Shown here: one piece after another, positions 31,605 through 45,400 of the stretch | Numbering within the stretch: the first letter of the stretch is position 1 | Layout of the letters: every line of letters begins with the position of its first letter | Source of the DNA: Collybiopsis luxurians FD-317 M1 | Taxonomy: Eukaryota; Basidiomycota; Agaricomycetes; Agaricales; Omphalotaceae | Direction of reading: 5' to 3' | Assembly: GCA_000827265.1 (NCBI GenBank) | Contig: KN834770.1 | Coordinates: 500,104-564,103, forward strand | Length of the DNA: 64,000 nucleotides | The notes under the pieces: generated by a model | Seen by the model: only the letters and a program-made list of their open reading frames with translations | Told to the model about the DNA's origin: nothing | Database searches by the model: none | Translations under genes and position numbers: made by a program

Positions 31605-32955
31605 TTATCTTCCAATTGAAGTAAGGTAGCTTGGTGGTTCATCAGACAATCCTCTCGCCCATAGCGACTCCCGGTCTTGCTCTAACATCTCAATCTGCTG
31701 CTTCATCCTTTGCATCTCTGCAACCATTTGGCGATTTTCATTCTGTAACTGGATATCATTTTCAGCTGTGGCCAGGTTCGCTCCAGAAGACAAGGCAGAA
31801 TTGACCATGCCCATGATCTGGAGACGGAGTCGGCCAGCCTCTTCCTCCAACAGTTGTTGTCTCTCTGTCGATGATGCGTTAGTCTCTTGAAGCTTGGGGT
31901 TGACAGTCTGAGTACTCTGAATCTGGGAGATCTGCGAGAGCTCTGTGACACTGATATCTGTAGTGTGGGGTGAAAGATGCTCGCTTTGTGATTGCAACGC
32001 AACTATCTTTTCTCCCAAATAGCTAGGTGGAGGATGATAAGAACTTGAGCCAGTATGAGAGCTGAAGTGTCCCTGGGGCAGAGAAGCATGTGGATTGGAG
32101 GGACTGGATGCAGGATCAGGGATCTGAATGAATGGTGTAACAGTGGTACCTTGATCTGAGGACCCAGTAAGCCTGGCGAATACAGAAGAAAATGCATTAG
32201 AGGCTCTCTTTGGGGACTCTAAGCTGATAGATGTAGGTTCGGGCTTCCTTGCTCGTCGTTGAATGCAGAAGATTGAAAGTATTGCAAGGATGATCACTGT
32301 GGGCACAATACTTCCGATAGTTGCGCCAATGACAACTGAGCTGTCGACATGTGAAGCACTGCGTGCGCCACTTTGGAAATCACAAAGGTCACTGGGTCAT
32401 GTCAAAGTACTACAGAAAGAACTCTCACTGACGTTGTAGTCACCGTAGTGGTAAAGGTTGGAGCACATGAACTGGGAGATGGAGTCGACGAATTAGCGGC
32501 GACAGCTGTGATAGGTATTGTACTATTGAAAAACCCATTTGGACTCTCTGCCGTTGTACCACGGATAAGATGTGATCTAAAAGATGGTAGACACAAGTAA
32601 GGAAACATCCACAACTCAATGCCAAGGAAGGTAGAATACCCGGTCCGCACAAAGACAAAAGGCATGGACCCTGATGCGGACCCAGTTCCACCAGGGACTT
32701 GTAATGAGAGTTCCTTATTGAGGGTCCCTATGTCATCTACTATCTGGAGAACGTCGAACCAGAAATCTGTTGGATCGTCGCTATTCCGAGTCCAATTCAA
32801 GATCAATTCAGTAAAGACTGTCGGGGTTGCCTCTATACTGATATTGAAAGCAGAAGCATTGAAGACCAAGAGGCATGCACAAAAGCTGCGAAAGAATCTG
32901 GTTAGAGAATGAAAGGGACCCCGGAAAGTGCATACAGGAATGAGATCGAAAACAT
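31605..32955 (-). CDS. Secreted-domain / one-TM protein with coiled-coil tail and PPxY motif, copy B
   Basis: Paralogue of the 23431-24825 gene with the same exon plan: a 20-nt first exon from 32955 (MFSISFL), intron with GTATGC donor and CGCAG acceptor, signal peptide ending VFNASA, ectodomain FNISIEATPTVFTELILNW, DFWFDVLQIVDDIGTLNKE and LQVPGGTGSASGSMPFVF, a shorter Ser/Thr linker (SCAPTFTTTVTTT), TM helix IVPTVIILAILSIFCIQR, a basic stop and the coiled coil QQLLEEEAGRLRLQIMGMVN with MQRMKQQIEMLEQDRESLWA. It ends LSDEPPSYLTSIGR, so PPSY is kept. No stop or frameshift was found. The cytosolic Ser/Pro region and linker differ most. Both copies appear functional. Confidence 0.75.
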
Positions 32956-34175
32956 CGAGTTGGATTGGAACAAACCTACTGTGACGCCGCGTATATATGA
33001 AGAAATCAGAAGGTGATGTATCTACCTATTTGGATTCAGACCATTGAGGTTGGTAATACGACGGAATATTTGTTGAAACTTTAACAACCGGGCGCGTCAA
33101 TGAAGTCACAATCGAACGGATGGGATCAAGATGATATCGAACGCGCTAATCTGCGACTTTAATCCGGATCCGTTCTGGACGATTTTGGGGGCTTCTGACT
33201 GATTATGCATCACCCGCAACTCCTATGAGTCCAACTACACTGTCAATCATCATCGCAAAATTGATTAACTTCAACACTACCTATTGAAAGCTAGCTATAA
33301 GGGCAATTCGATTATGCGGCAGTTAAGATATAGATAAATGAATTCCCGTTGCGATTAACTTGCAAACTGACCATAACAATGTTAACAGAAACCGGACTTA
33401 GCTAGGGATCCGCAGCGTAACCGTAGTACACGTTACAGGCACGGTCAAACGGGTATCCATATGCCATCTACTAAAGGCCGCCCAGCGCACCCGTATGCGG
33501 TACGGATACATAGCATACAGCGACCAGAATTAGCTGGTCCTGAAGTGCAATTTGCTTGCTGTAAAACGGCAAGGTAGCAAATTTGTTTCATGCTCCTGCG
33601 ACATCGGTGCCATGTACGGCTTTGATGGATATCGTACTAATTTTTATGGTGCAGATCCCTGCGGCAGAAACTAGCATCATAGCATTTCTGTAGAAAATCA
33701 ATCATTGGAGTTCGTTCTTTGCCATGCCACTTATAAATTCAAAGCATAGCCTACAGATGAGCATGTACTATCTCACTCAATATCTTGGTCATAGGAATGT
33801 TGGCTTTGACCCAATCGAACATTACCCTATATAGAAGTTCTTACTAGTCGGCGCATCTGATCAGACAGTGATAATGCACTTATGGACCTCCATCGGAGTT
33901 TCCGCTCCCGGCGGACAGTAAAGGACAGTAAAGCTGTTCACTAACTTAACGTTAGGCTTCTGAGACTCTCGGAGGTTGAACTAGCTATAAGTGATCTGCT
34001 GCAGGATGAGGTCGTTTTGAGATCGTTCATGTCATGTCAACTGTAGACACTCTGATAAAGGTTCAGAGGATGAAGTTATCGCAAACAAACAGCTGTGTCC
34101 ATATAACTACTATGTACAAGCTCAAGTTATTGTCACGGCGCAAGTAATTGTAGCAGAATACCCCGTGTTTATAAC

Positions 34176-34983
34176 TCATTTAAAGGTCAGTTCGAACTCG
34201 GGCCCTTTAGCGTCGGCACCCTCGAGCACTTGATAAGAAGTGTTCAGGTGCTTTGCGCGATATTCTGCCTTATCCTGTACTTTTATACCCACTCGGTCTT
34301 CATGTTCCTTGATCCACTCAGGCTTAACATCATCGGGCCCGTTGAAAGATTTCATTAGATTTGGGAGACCTAAGGGGAGCGTACTGAAAACGAGACAGCT
34401 TAACAGGTTGAATGCGATGAGCGTTTATAAGACCTACTGTCCCTTATCGATCTGCCAAAAGTGCCAGGTTTTTCCGTAAGTGGTATGGAGATCTTTGAGA
34501 GCGGGCATTTCCAGCGCACTGTCGATCCCCCCTGGAATGCCTTGCTTTGCAATCATGGTCAAGATACCTGTAAACCGCATGGGTTGGAATTTTTGGCCGT
34601 TGAAGGTTCTCAGACATACCCGACTCAATCTCGTACTTGTGACTGTGCCAAAGTTTTTTCTCTTCATCGTCAAGGGTCTTGAATACCTTTTCGCTGATGA
34701 TATATTCAACTCCAATCAATCGCGCCGTTGGCTCGTTAGAGTCAAAAATGACACATTGGTGTAGATCAGAGCTGATGCTGTGGGTGCAATAGTGGAAGGC
34801 AGGTACTGCACGAGATGAGTCGGTAGCGTATGGATGGAGAGCACAGAGGGCTTGCTTAATGTTAGAAAGTGGTTTGAAGGAGAACGCTGGTTGTTGAGCA
34901 ATATCGAAAGCCTTTTCCCCTAAAGACAAGGGCTCTCCTGCGACCTGAGCGCTGTTATCGTGAGGTAGTGTAGTGCTGGCCAT
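34176..34983 (-). CDS. Oil-body-associated-type protein (DUF1264)
   Basis: Three exons: 34983 to about 34633, then one ending near 34438, then one to the stop at 34176. Motifs of the OBAP/DUF1264 family in order: GEKAFDIAQQPAFSFKPLSN, IKQALCALHPYATD, VPAFHYCTHSISSDLHQCVI, FDSNEPTARLIGVEYIISEK and KLWHSHKYEIESG, then (across GTATGT...TTACAG) ILTMIAKQGIPGGIDSALE, LKDLHTTYGKTWHFWQIDKG and LPLGLPNLMKSFN. The C terminus is EGADAKGPEFELTFK. Plant members coat seed oil bodies; fungal members are mostly uncharacterised, so a lipid-droplet role is by analogy. Divergent from CCZ1 with 103 bp between starts. Confidence 0.88.
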
Positions 34984-35086
34984 GGTCAGACAAGAAATTA
35001 GCCGCAACCATCGTTCGAGTGATGCAATAATGGACGTAGGGGTCCAAGTAAGTCATGTGACTGATGAGGCTTTGCTCTTTGACCTC
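34984..35086. promoter_or_regulatory. Shared promoter, OBAP / CCZ1, with GTCATGTGAC site
   Basis: GTCATGTGAC at 35052-35061, on the other strand GTCACATGAC, fits the RTCACRTG centromere/E-box type element bound by fungal bHLH factors. It lies 26 bp before the preferred CCZ1 ATG. If CCZ1 started at the upstream in-frame ATG (35032), the site would be coding. Confidence 0.3.
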
Positions 35087-37350
35087 ATGGAATCCACCAG
35101 AATTCCTGCAAACCTTTCATATCTTACCATTTACAATTCTACATTACGCCCCGTTGTTCCTACTCCTGACGACGAAGATGCCGAAGAACAAGCCCAAATT
35201 CTCTTTTACACTTCCAAAGAACGAGCAATATCGCGCGACCGGATGCTTCGACAAGTAGGACTAGCCAAAGCTTTGGTCAATTTCTCCGAGTACAACGCCT
35301 CATTTTGATACAGACGGAACTCAGCTAAAAACCATGTCTCTAGGATGTTCAATCTGGAAGATGGATGCGAGAATGTTCATTCTCAAACCCGAAGGATGAT
35401 AATGGTCTTTCCCGAACCTGATTTCTGTATACATGCAGTATGTGTATTGACTTGTTCTGGATTTGATCAAGTGAATAAATTCAGTAGTAAGGGAGTAGAA
35501 CTTGCCAAGTCCCCTAGGGCTTCGTCCAAACCCAAGGAAAAGGGCGTCAAGAGCATCTTGAAATCAAAGGAAAAAGAAACTCAGCCCGTCGCGTATGACT
35601 ATAGCGAAGCATCGGTGAATGATCAGGCGTTGCGAGCCGATCTTTTAAGAGGATATGAGCAGTTCAAAGTTCGCGCAATTTCTATCGTTCTTTGGATTCT
35701 TGATTGAATTTTGGTTCGCAGTTGAGCCATGGATCCTTCACATCTATTCTGACCATACTTGGTCAAGAAGCATTAGAATTACAACTAGAAAGATTCTTTA
35801 CTGTATGGGCTTGGTCCTGGAACCTAGAGGATGGTTTCGAATTCGGCCAACACTTGGGTGTGTCTTCATCCAGTTTACTCCGTGCGATCATTGAGTATTA
35901 CTTTCAGGAACACCCCTGCACCCGATGCACCGTAGCATCCTTCCTTTACTAGATACCCTTTCGAACGATATACCCGAAGATATAATTCCAATCGCTGTCA
36001 CGTCTACTCACGCAATACCTTCTACTAGGTTTTTGGAAGCACAATTTTCTCCTGCCCTTTCTCCGTTTCTTCTGAAACTAGTCCCCTCTCCGTCAGAGAG
36101 TATACCTCCTTTCCCTTCGACTCCATCTCCTCCCCCAGATGGTACTGTACGACCGAAACGCCCCCCGGACCCTGCCTCACTCACTGAAAGGGCTCGTTCT
36201 TCAGCAGACGATACGTCTCAATCTACCTTTATGGGTATGAATGTGGATATCGGAAAATGGGGTTGGCTGTCTTTTGGAAAGAATGGGAAGAAGGCGGATA
36301 CCGCGAATGCGAAGGGATTGACAAAAACGGAAGAGGGGGTCACAGCCAGCGCGGATTCTGCACAAACGACTAGACTACCAACTGCAGAGGAACCATCGCT
36401 TCAGGTTACAGAGACTAGTATAGACCAGAATGCTCTGGATGATGCTATGTCTTCGGAAAACATACCTGCGAGTGGATCGCCACCTCAAGTAAAGCCTGAG
36501 CCGCAGAAAGAGTATTATACGACAGCCGAACTGGATAATGTCAGCATCGTGTCCGGCATCAATATTCAGTCTGATTCTGTATCTACCCCATCTTCACCGC
36601 CACGGGAATTTATGACAGCTATAGTTCACCTTGCAGAGGAAGCTACTCCGCTCAATACAAGGAGAAGAAAGATATACTATCTCACAGTGAGTTTCCGTAT
36701 TCGTGTTAGGTCTCACTTCCTGATCATTGCATATCCAGAGATATCCTTTCCTGTTTGCCCTCGTTGGATTGGATAGAACTGTGCAAAACTTTGATCCACC
36801 GATATCTGAGCTGGAAATGTTCTCCAAAAAGGCCAACAGCGTCTTGGATGCTATCGTGAACGTGGTTGAAGATGAAGCCTTGAAAAGGTTAGTACACGGT
36901 TGGTTTCAACACTGAACGTGCATCATAAGCATTTCTCAGCTCTACTGAAACAATACCGTCTCTGACGAAAATACTGCAACCTAAAGATCGACACGTATTC
37001 GCATTGGAGCGAGCACCGTTTGCGATCCACGGAGATTCTGAAAATTTTACTTCACGTTCGATACATCTTTTTAACGCTCGTGCATTACTTCGGAGGTGGG
37101 TGTGGTGCAAATTTGTGACCCACGCCGTCTGATAAAGTTTTTGTTCTCTTTTTGCAGTCGACATGGCGTTCAAGAAGTCTTTTCCCGGGGTCAAAGTCCG
37201 CAGCATTGGCATATGGGACGTAGTGTAGAGGGAGAGCTGAGTGGAGATATGTATATGCAAGTGTTTAGGAAGGAGACAAGTCTTACTGATGTAGATAATG
37301 TACTGAGCGGGGTGGTGCGAAGGACGGAAGAGGAACTAGTAGTACCGTGA
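35087..37350 (+). CDS. CCZ1: Vacuolar fusion protein CCZ1
   Basis: Partner of Mon1 in the guanine-nucleotide exchange factor for Ypt7/Rab7, needed for vacuole and autophagosome fusion. The first longin domain is clear: IPANLSYLTIYNSTLRP, AQILFYTSKERAISRDRM, LRQVGLAKALVNFSEMF, VHSQTRRMIMVFPEPDFCIH and VELAKS. Then FTSILTILGQEALELQLERF, FTVWAWSWNLEDG and MHRSILPLLDTLSNDI. A long Ser/Pro linker includes MGMNVDIGKWGWLSFGK. C-terminal blocks are RYPFLFALVGLDRTVQNF and HLFNARALLRSRHGVQEVF. It ends VVRRTEEELVVP. Start 35087 was chosen because family members begin a few residues before PANLSYL. Intron at about 35439-35492 is a 54-bp in-frame one giving CIHAGVELAKS. Confidence 0.9.
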
Positions 37351-37427
37351 TTGGAATAAGGAACTGTATAGATGGTATTAGTAATCATGTATGAATGACA
37401 CAATTGCAAGCTTCAACTCCAACCACC

Positions 37428-38869
37428 ATGGCCTCTCCTGCTACTTCAGAAGCACAGCTGAAAAGCGAGATAGCAAGACTTACAGGCGAGTGACATTTTT
37501 CACCCTCAATGGTATTAACCGGAAAACAATTCTTCAGCTTCCATAAATCAGCATAAGTCGACCCTATCAACCCAGCCAACAACTGCATTCCGAAAGAACA
37601 GTTACATGAACCCAAATTACAAGCCCGCCAATAAATACGTTCGACCTTCAGCATCGGTGCCAACAAGGACTCAATCTTTGACCCAGCATCCGACGTCGTC
37701 CACTGAAGTCAAGGAAGTTGTCCTCAATGGCGTCGCTTTCAAATCCTCTGGTCGTTCATTAGTGCGCAAAGATTGTGAGTCCCCTTCGCTCCTAGCCATG
37801 CTGGTGTTTTTATGATTTTTTAGTACCGACTTCTTTATCCAACAATTCCGCCATTTCAAACCCAAGTTCGGCACCAGCGCCAACGCCAACACCATATCTC
37901 CGGAAATCTGGACATCTCATAGCCTCCAATCGCGTCTACAAGCCTAAATCTTCCCGCGGCCGTCGAGGTGGATTGTCAAATCGAAATATGACCCTCACAA
38001 ACGGTCGTAGACCTTATCAGTCCGTCTGCTTTTCGGATTTGGGCACGTCTTTTCATCTCATTATGAACAGACCTAGGCGAGGTGTAACTAAACGTATGAA
38101 GTATTCCGACAAGCAATGCCCTCGATTTTCAACAACAGGTGCGCTATCGTCAGTTTCAAAGCAAGACCCGAGCACGCCCTCTCTGGCTATTATTCACCTT
38201 TCAACGCCTTTTTTCCCCCCTATTACAGGTTCTTGCTCACGCGGCCTCACCTGCATGTATCAGCACGACCCCTCCAAGATAGCTATATGCTGGAACTTTT
38301 TGCAAGACAATTGTTCAAAAGATGCCGATACCTGCAATCTTTCGCATGATCCTACACCGGAGCGTACTCCTCTCTGCCTTCACTTCCTCAATAAAGGTCG
38401 TTGCACTCGTCCAAACTGCCTCTTTCCGCATGTAAACGTGGGCGCACGTCGTGATATCTGCCGCGACTTTGCTGTCCTCGGGTACTGCGAGAAGGGTCTT
38501 GATTGTGATAAGCAACACGTTCGAGAGTGCCCCGACTTTGCAGAGAAAGGTACCTGTTCCGTCAAGGGATGCAAACTTCCGCATGTAATTCGGGCAAACC
38601 GCAACAGGAAGCCCGTTTCTCCTGGCAATGTTTCTGGCACATCATCCTCTACTCCGTCTGCGGCTGACCCTGAAGATGAATCCAGAATGCAACGTTTTAC
38701 CGCTGATGATGCCCAATTGGGCGATGAGTATATTTCACTGACCTTTAATGAGAGTGAAAGCGAGGACGAAAGTGATGAAGAGGACGAAGGGGAGGAAGAA
38801 GAAGAAGGGATCAATGAGGATGGAGATGATCCCAACGAAGTAGATGATGAATTGCCCGTTGTGGGGTAG
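37428..38869 (+). CDS. CCCH zinc-finger protein (ZC3H3-like, five fingers)
   Basis: Starts MASPATSEAQLKSEIARL, followed by a Ser/Thr/Asn region, SNRNMTLTNGRRPYQ (a strip conserved before the fingers in this family) and five tandem CCCH fingers: CPRFSTTGSCSRGLTCMYQH, CWNFLQDNCSKDADTCNLSH, CLHFLNKGRCTRPNCLFPH, CRDFAVLGYCEKGLDCDKQH and CPDFAEKGTCSVKGCKLPH. The tail is acidic (SESEDESDEEDEGEEEEE). Five fingers in this order match ZC3H3 and its fungal relatives, nuclear proteins linked to mRNA 3'-end formation and export. Two in-frame intron candidates (38030-38088 and 38139-38229) are removed to give the first finger; without removal it would be disrupted. Confidence 0.87.
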
Positions 38870-39220
38870 CATCTGTTGTACGTATCATGTATTTGTCGGT
38901 ATATTTAAACAAGGACTTTTTTTGGATTTAACGTGGTGGTACTGTTCTGAGGGATTTGATTTACAATGTGCAGATGTGGGGCCTCAGCGCTCACGACCGG
39001 GCCGTATTAAATCAGTTGCAAAACGACTATTTCAAGTAACTATTTCGCCTTCTTCCGTGCAGACGTCTGAAATTTAAAAACTTGTGTACAATAAGTTGAT
39101 TAGCGCCACACCCAACTGTTCACGGATATCGGAGAAGATAAGAATTAAAGTTACAGCTTCTTGTTCCCTGTTGAATAATGATAATACATGAATGCAAATC
39201 TACCTCTATGTGTACATAAA

Positions 39221-41375
<2,155 letters not shown>

Positions 41376-42473
41376 AGTCGGAGAGTTATTGTGGATGTGA
41401 TGAGAGGGTATTCAACGAGACTGGCGCGTTGGAGTTATCATTTCAATCCATCGCGTTGAGCTCTTAAAAAGAGCTCGCTGGCCCCAGGTAGAACTAGCGA
41501 GGGCACGATTGCTGGAGGAAGGAGTTCTCCCTATCGTCTAGACCTTGGACGTGCTGGACAAGCGGTGAAAATTTTGAATTGAGATGTATCCGGGTAAGGG
41601 TGTATATCATGCTGAATGTCCTATATGTGGTAATGATGGAGTGGTGTTAATTTGAAGATTTCCGTGCATTCATCGGACACCGACCAGACTGGGCTTTGAG
41701 GTACGGAAATACTTGAATGCCTGCTAGTCAATCGTTGATCAGGCGTAGGGTACCTTTCCTTTAGGTAGCAGAATTTCCGTGCATTCATCGGACACTGGCC
41801 GTAACTAAGCGGCTCTTCTTGTTTGCTTCGTCGACTAGTCAAGTGGCTTGAAAATGACTGATTCGAGTTCTATCCACTACCGTCCTAAAGGGCTTGAAGA
41901 TAGTGTTGAGCCAAGCACGGGGATGCCCAAGATTGCAAGCTACGCATTCAGGGATTGGTGGCCGTGCAGCACTCGGAGAGGCCTTTCAATTTTACTCCGG
42001 TCACAGACATTTCCGTCTTCTGGGATCCTTGGCTGGAAGATTTTTTGTCTGTCAAACCTGTCGGGAGGCGTGTAGCCCGATTTTCGTCGGAAGTTTGATC
42101 TTATGAGAATGGGTCAGAATGTAGCAGCTTGCTCCCGCTATCATCGTCTCTGGCACAAAATCATTAGTTTCCTGTAAATTTTGAGTCGGATATACATGCC
42201 AATCCCGCACGCGCCAACGAAGATTGAGTGGCATTTCTGAAAAATGGCGTTAACCAAGTACTTTAGAGGTTTAACAGCTCTCTGACAGATATTCAACTAC
42301 ATAACTATACAAGTTACAGGCGCTTAATCAAGTGTTCAATTTAGCGCCTACATTTCTTCCGTGACAACACGTGAGTCACACTGCTCATATGTTGGATTAT
42401 TAATCGTGGTCACGCAGTGACATTGTCACAGTTTTGCATTTCTTTGAACACTTGTTTTTTTTTCCGGCGTTCA
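41376..42473. promoter_or_regulatory. Divergent intergenic region, halogenase-like gene / deubiquitinase
   Basis: 1.1 kb between divergent starts. Contains a 23-bp perfect direct repeat (ATTTCCGTGCATTCATCGG plus ACAC) at 41658-41680 and 41773-41795. GTCACGCAGTGAC at 42410-42422 is a 13-bp palindrome (GTCAC-GCA-GTGAC), close to the UBP12 start. No coding sequence recognised. Confidence 0.45.
41658..41795. repeat. 23-bp perfect direct repeat pair
   Basis: Copies at 41658-41680 and 41773-41795, 115 bp apart, 280-420 bp upstream of the halogenase-like start. Sequence flanking the pair is not repeated. Confidence 0.85.
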
Positions 42474-45400
42474 ATGACGATACAGAATCCGTCGTCTACC
42501 ACAGATTCACCGACCTCAACTTCATCTTCAACCACCACGCTCTCTTCCAGAAAACGCCAAAGAAGCACGTCCGCCAACTCTTTAACTGAGGAACAATCTT
42601 TAAAACGCGGCAGTCCTCGTCCTCAGATTGGCTCTTTATCAATACACGACTCTGTAAATATGGACCAGAATCCCGAAATCGACACCTATATGCAACAACA
42701 GGGTCATGCAGAACCGCTCACCCCTACTGAAAAACTTGAACACATCAGCGAGCTTAAACGTTTGCCACTCGCTCTCAATCAGACTTGGTTTCTCGTAGAT
42801 CGAGCCTGGCTCTCGCGATGGCGGGCGGCTTTGGGCGAAATAGATCCAAAATCGAAATTGGAACCAGTATCTGAAACTGATCTCGGTCCTCCATCGACCA
42901 ATGCTCTTTTGGACGAGTTTAGCAACCTCAAATCCAGTCTCTACGAAGACATAGACTATGAACTCATTCCAGAAGAAGCTTGGAAGTTATTAATTACTTG
43001 GTAAGACCCTCCTCGATATTGTCAATTAATTCTAAATCCTTACAAATAATTCTAGGTATGGGTCTCCTGCAACACCTTTGCCTAGGCGAACCATTGCTCG
43101 CGGATTTAACAAAAGCACCATCAGTGTCGAACTTCAGCTCCCCACATTCCAAATTTTTCGTCTAGTCAAAGAAACCTCCTCTTCCGACACATCGCCACTC
43201 TCTATAACATTGTCTATCCAGTCCACCGTGAAGGAATTATCCCGTGAAGCTGTTGCCGCCGTTCACACCGGGACAGCAGTGAATCTCCCTCAGTCTCGTG
43301 TTTGGCGTCTCAACGATTCGAATTCTTCTCATACTACCCGTGATCTCCCTATTTCCCAATTTATCGCCACAGAATTGCTAGATGTAGCAACAGACGGATC
43401 AAAGACTTTGGAGGAGGCTGCCTTTCAGAGCCACGACGCGTTTGCAGTCGAATTTCAGGACATTGATACTCTTGAGTGGTTGGTGAAACCTAACGCAGCA
43501 GATCAGGTATCCTCGCCCGAACCCGTTTTCAAATCTAATGAAGGTTTTTTCAATCGCATGTCGGGTGCATCGTCCTCATCACTCCCTACTTCAAAACCCA
43601 ATGGTGATATCAAGGCAGAGATTGATAACAAGCTGATTGTTGCTAAAAAGGAAAAAATAAAAGAACGCTGGAACGAACCCGGGACTTTGGGGCTGGGCAA
43701 TATGTAAGTGTTTTCGGGACGACTGGTATTCCTCAGTTTTAAATTCTTGCACAGGGGTAACACTTGCTTCATGAACTCGGCTTTACAATGTCTGGGTCAT
43801 CAGAAGGAGCTCACGGAATATTTTCTCACCGGAGTGTACACCAGTGAGCTCAACGTCGACAATCCACTCGGGATGGGCGGTGCGATTGCTGAAGGTTTTG
43901 GAACTCTTCTAACGCGTATGTGGGCCGGAGCAGAGCTTGCACAGACGTTCGGGGCAGTAGACAAGCTCAAGGAGGAATCGTCAGGAGGAGGGTTTTTATC
44001 AGGAACGAAAAATAAAGCTTCCAAGTTTTTTACACGGAATAATTCTTTCGGGGGTGGATTCGGGGGCTACGGAGGAGGTCTCAACCCATCTGCGACGTCA
44101 TACTCTCCTCGGGAATTTAAATCCCAATTATCACGTTTTGCTCCTCAGTTCTCTGGCTATCAGCAGCACGATTCTCAGGAGTTGGTCGCTTTTCTACTTG
44201 ATGGATTACACGAGGATCTGAATCGAGTTCTGAAGAAGCCCTACGTGGAAAAGCCAGATTGGTTTGGTGCACGTCCACCAGTGTCTCCTCCGTTCCGAAA
44301 CCGGCGTACAGCGGGAGCCGATGGACAGGAGGAAGACAAGGAGGAATATAAACGCGCCAAAGAGGAATATGAGGCAAAGGTTCGCGAAGCATACCTTCAT
44401 GAGCATGAGTGGGACGAAGAGCTTGAAGAGGATAAGGAGATGCTTAGATTTGCCCGAGAAAGTTGGGAAGGATACAAGAGACGAAATGATAGTGTTATTG
44501 TGGATCTGTGTCAGGGACAGTACCGCAGCACGCTAGTCTGTCCAGAGTGCGGAAAAGTAAGTTGTCGGTTCCGTGTTCCGATTATGACATAGGCTCATTG
44601 GGTTTGATTAGGTCTCCATAACCTTTGATCCGTTCATGTACCTTACACTTCCTTTGCCGATCCAGAAGAAGTGGCGGAATGTCGTCTATTATGTCCCTTG
44701 GGACTCGGCGAAACCACATCTTAAGGTACGCTGACAGTACGTGATCCAGTGCTATTTCTCATACGTCTGCAGATTCCAGTTGAACTCGGGAGAGACTCAT
44801 CGTTCAGGGAGCTGAGAATCCTTCTTGGAAAATGGATGAATGCACCGCCCGAAAATGTAGGTGACACAGTCAACGGAGAGAGAAGACCCTCAAAAACTCT
44901 TCTTTACAGCTCTTAACCCTCGAATACTTTAGCCATCGATTTTACAAGAGCCTTGACGACACAGTCCTCTGCGGAGACATGAGCGACAACGACACGATCA
45001 TATGTTTTGAACTTCCCTGCAATTCCCAGCAGTCGAGAACATGGAAGCGCAGCGAACACCCCAACGACCCTTGGGTTCTTCCGATGTTTTTGTGTGACGC
45101 ACCTGCCAGCAATATCTATGGGACACAACGGACCTATGGCTACAACTCAATGTCAACCTCCAGCAGGCTCTTTGGTTATCCCAGCATCGTCGTAATAACT
45201 AACGAGCAGGCCAAAACTGTCGAAGGGATCTATGGCGCAGTCGTCGAAAGACTGGCCCGATGGACGAAGAACGGGCGAGATCTTTGGAAATGGGAATTGG
45301 CTGATGATTTTCATATCTCTCAAATGGATGACAAGGTGGAAACTGTCCCCATTGCCGCTATGGAGGAAGATACTGTGACGGAGATCAAAGTCGGGGACGA

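Larger units (their letters stand above)
31071..34020. repeat. Segmental duplication, copy B
   Basis: Matches copy A (23345-26650) from CCCATACTATTTGC onward. Carries the second one-TM gene and the same flanks, but has a 440-bp element inserted at 31114 and lacks the inverted-repeat element found in copy A. The right end, near GTGATCTGCTGCAGG at about 34000, matches 26618 in copy A. Confidence 0.8.
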
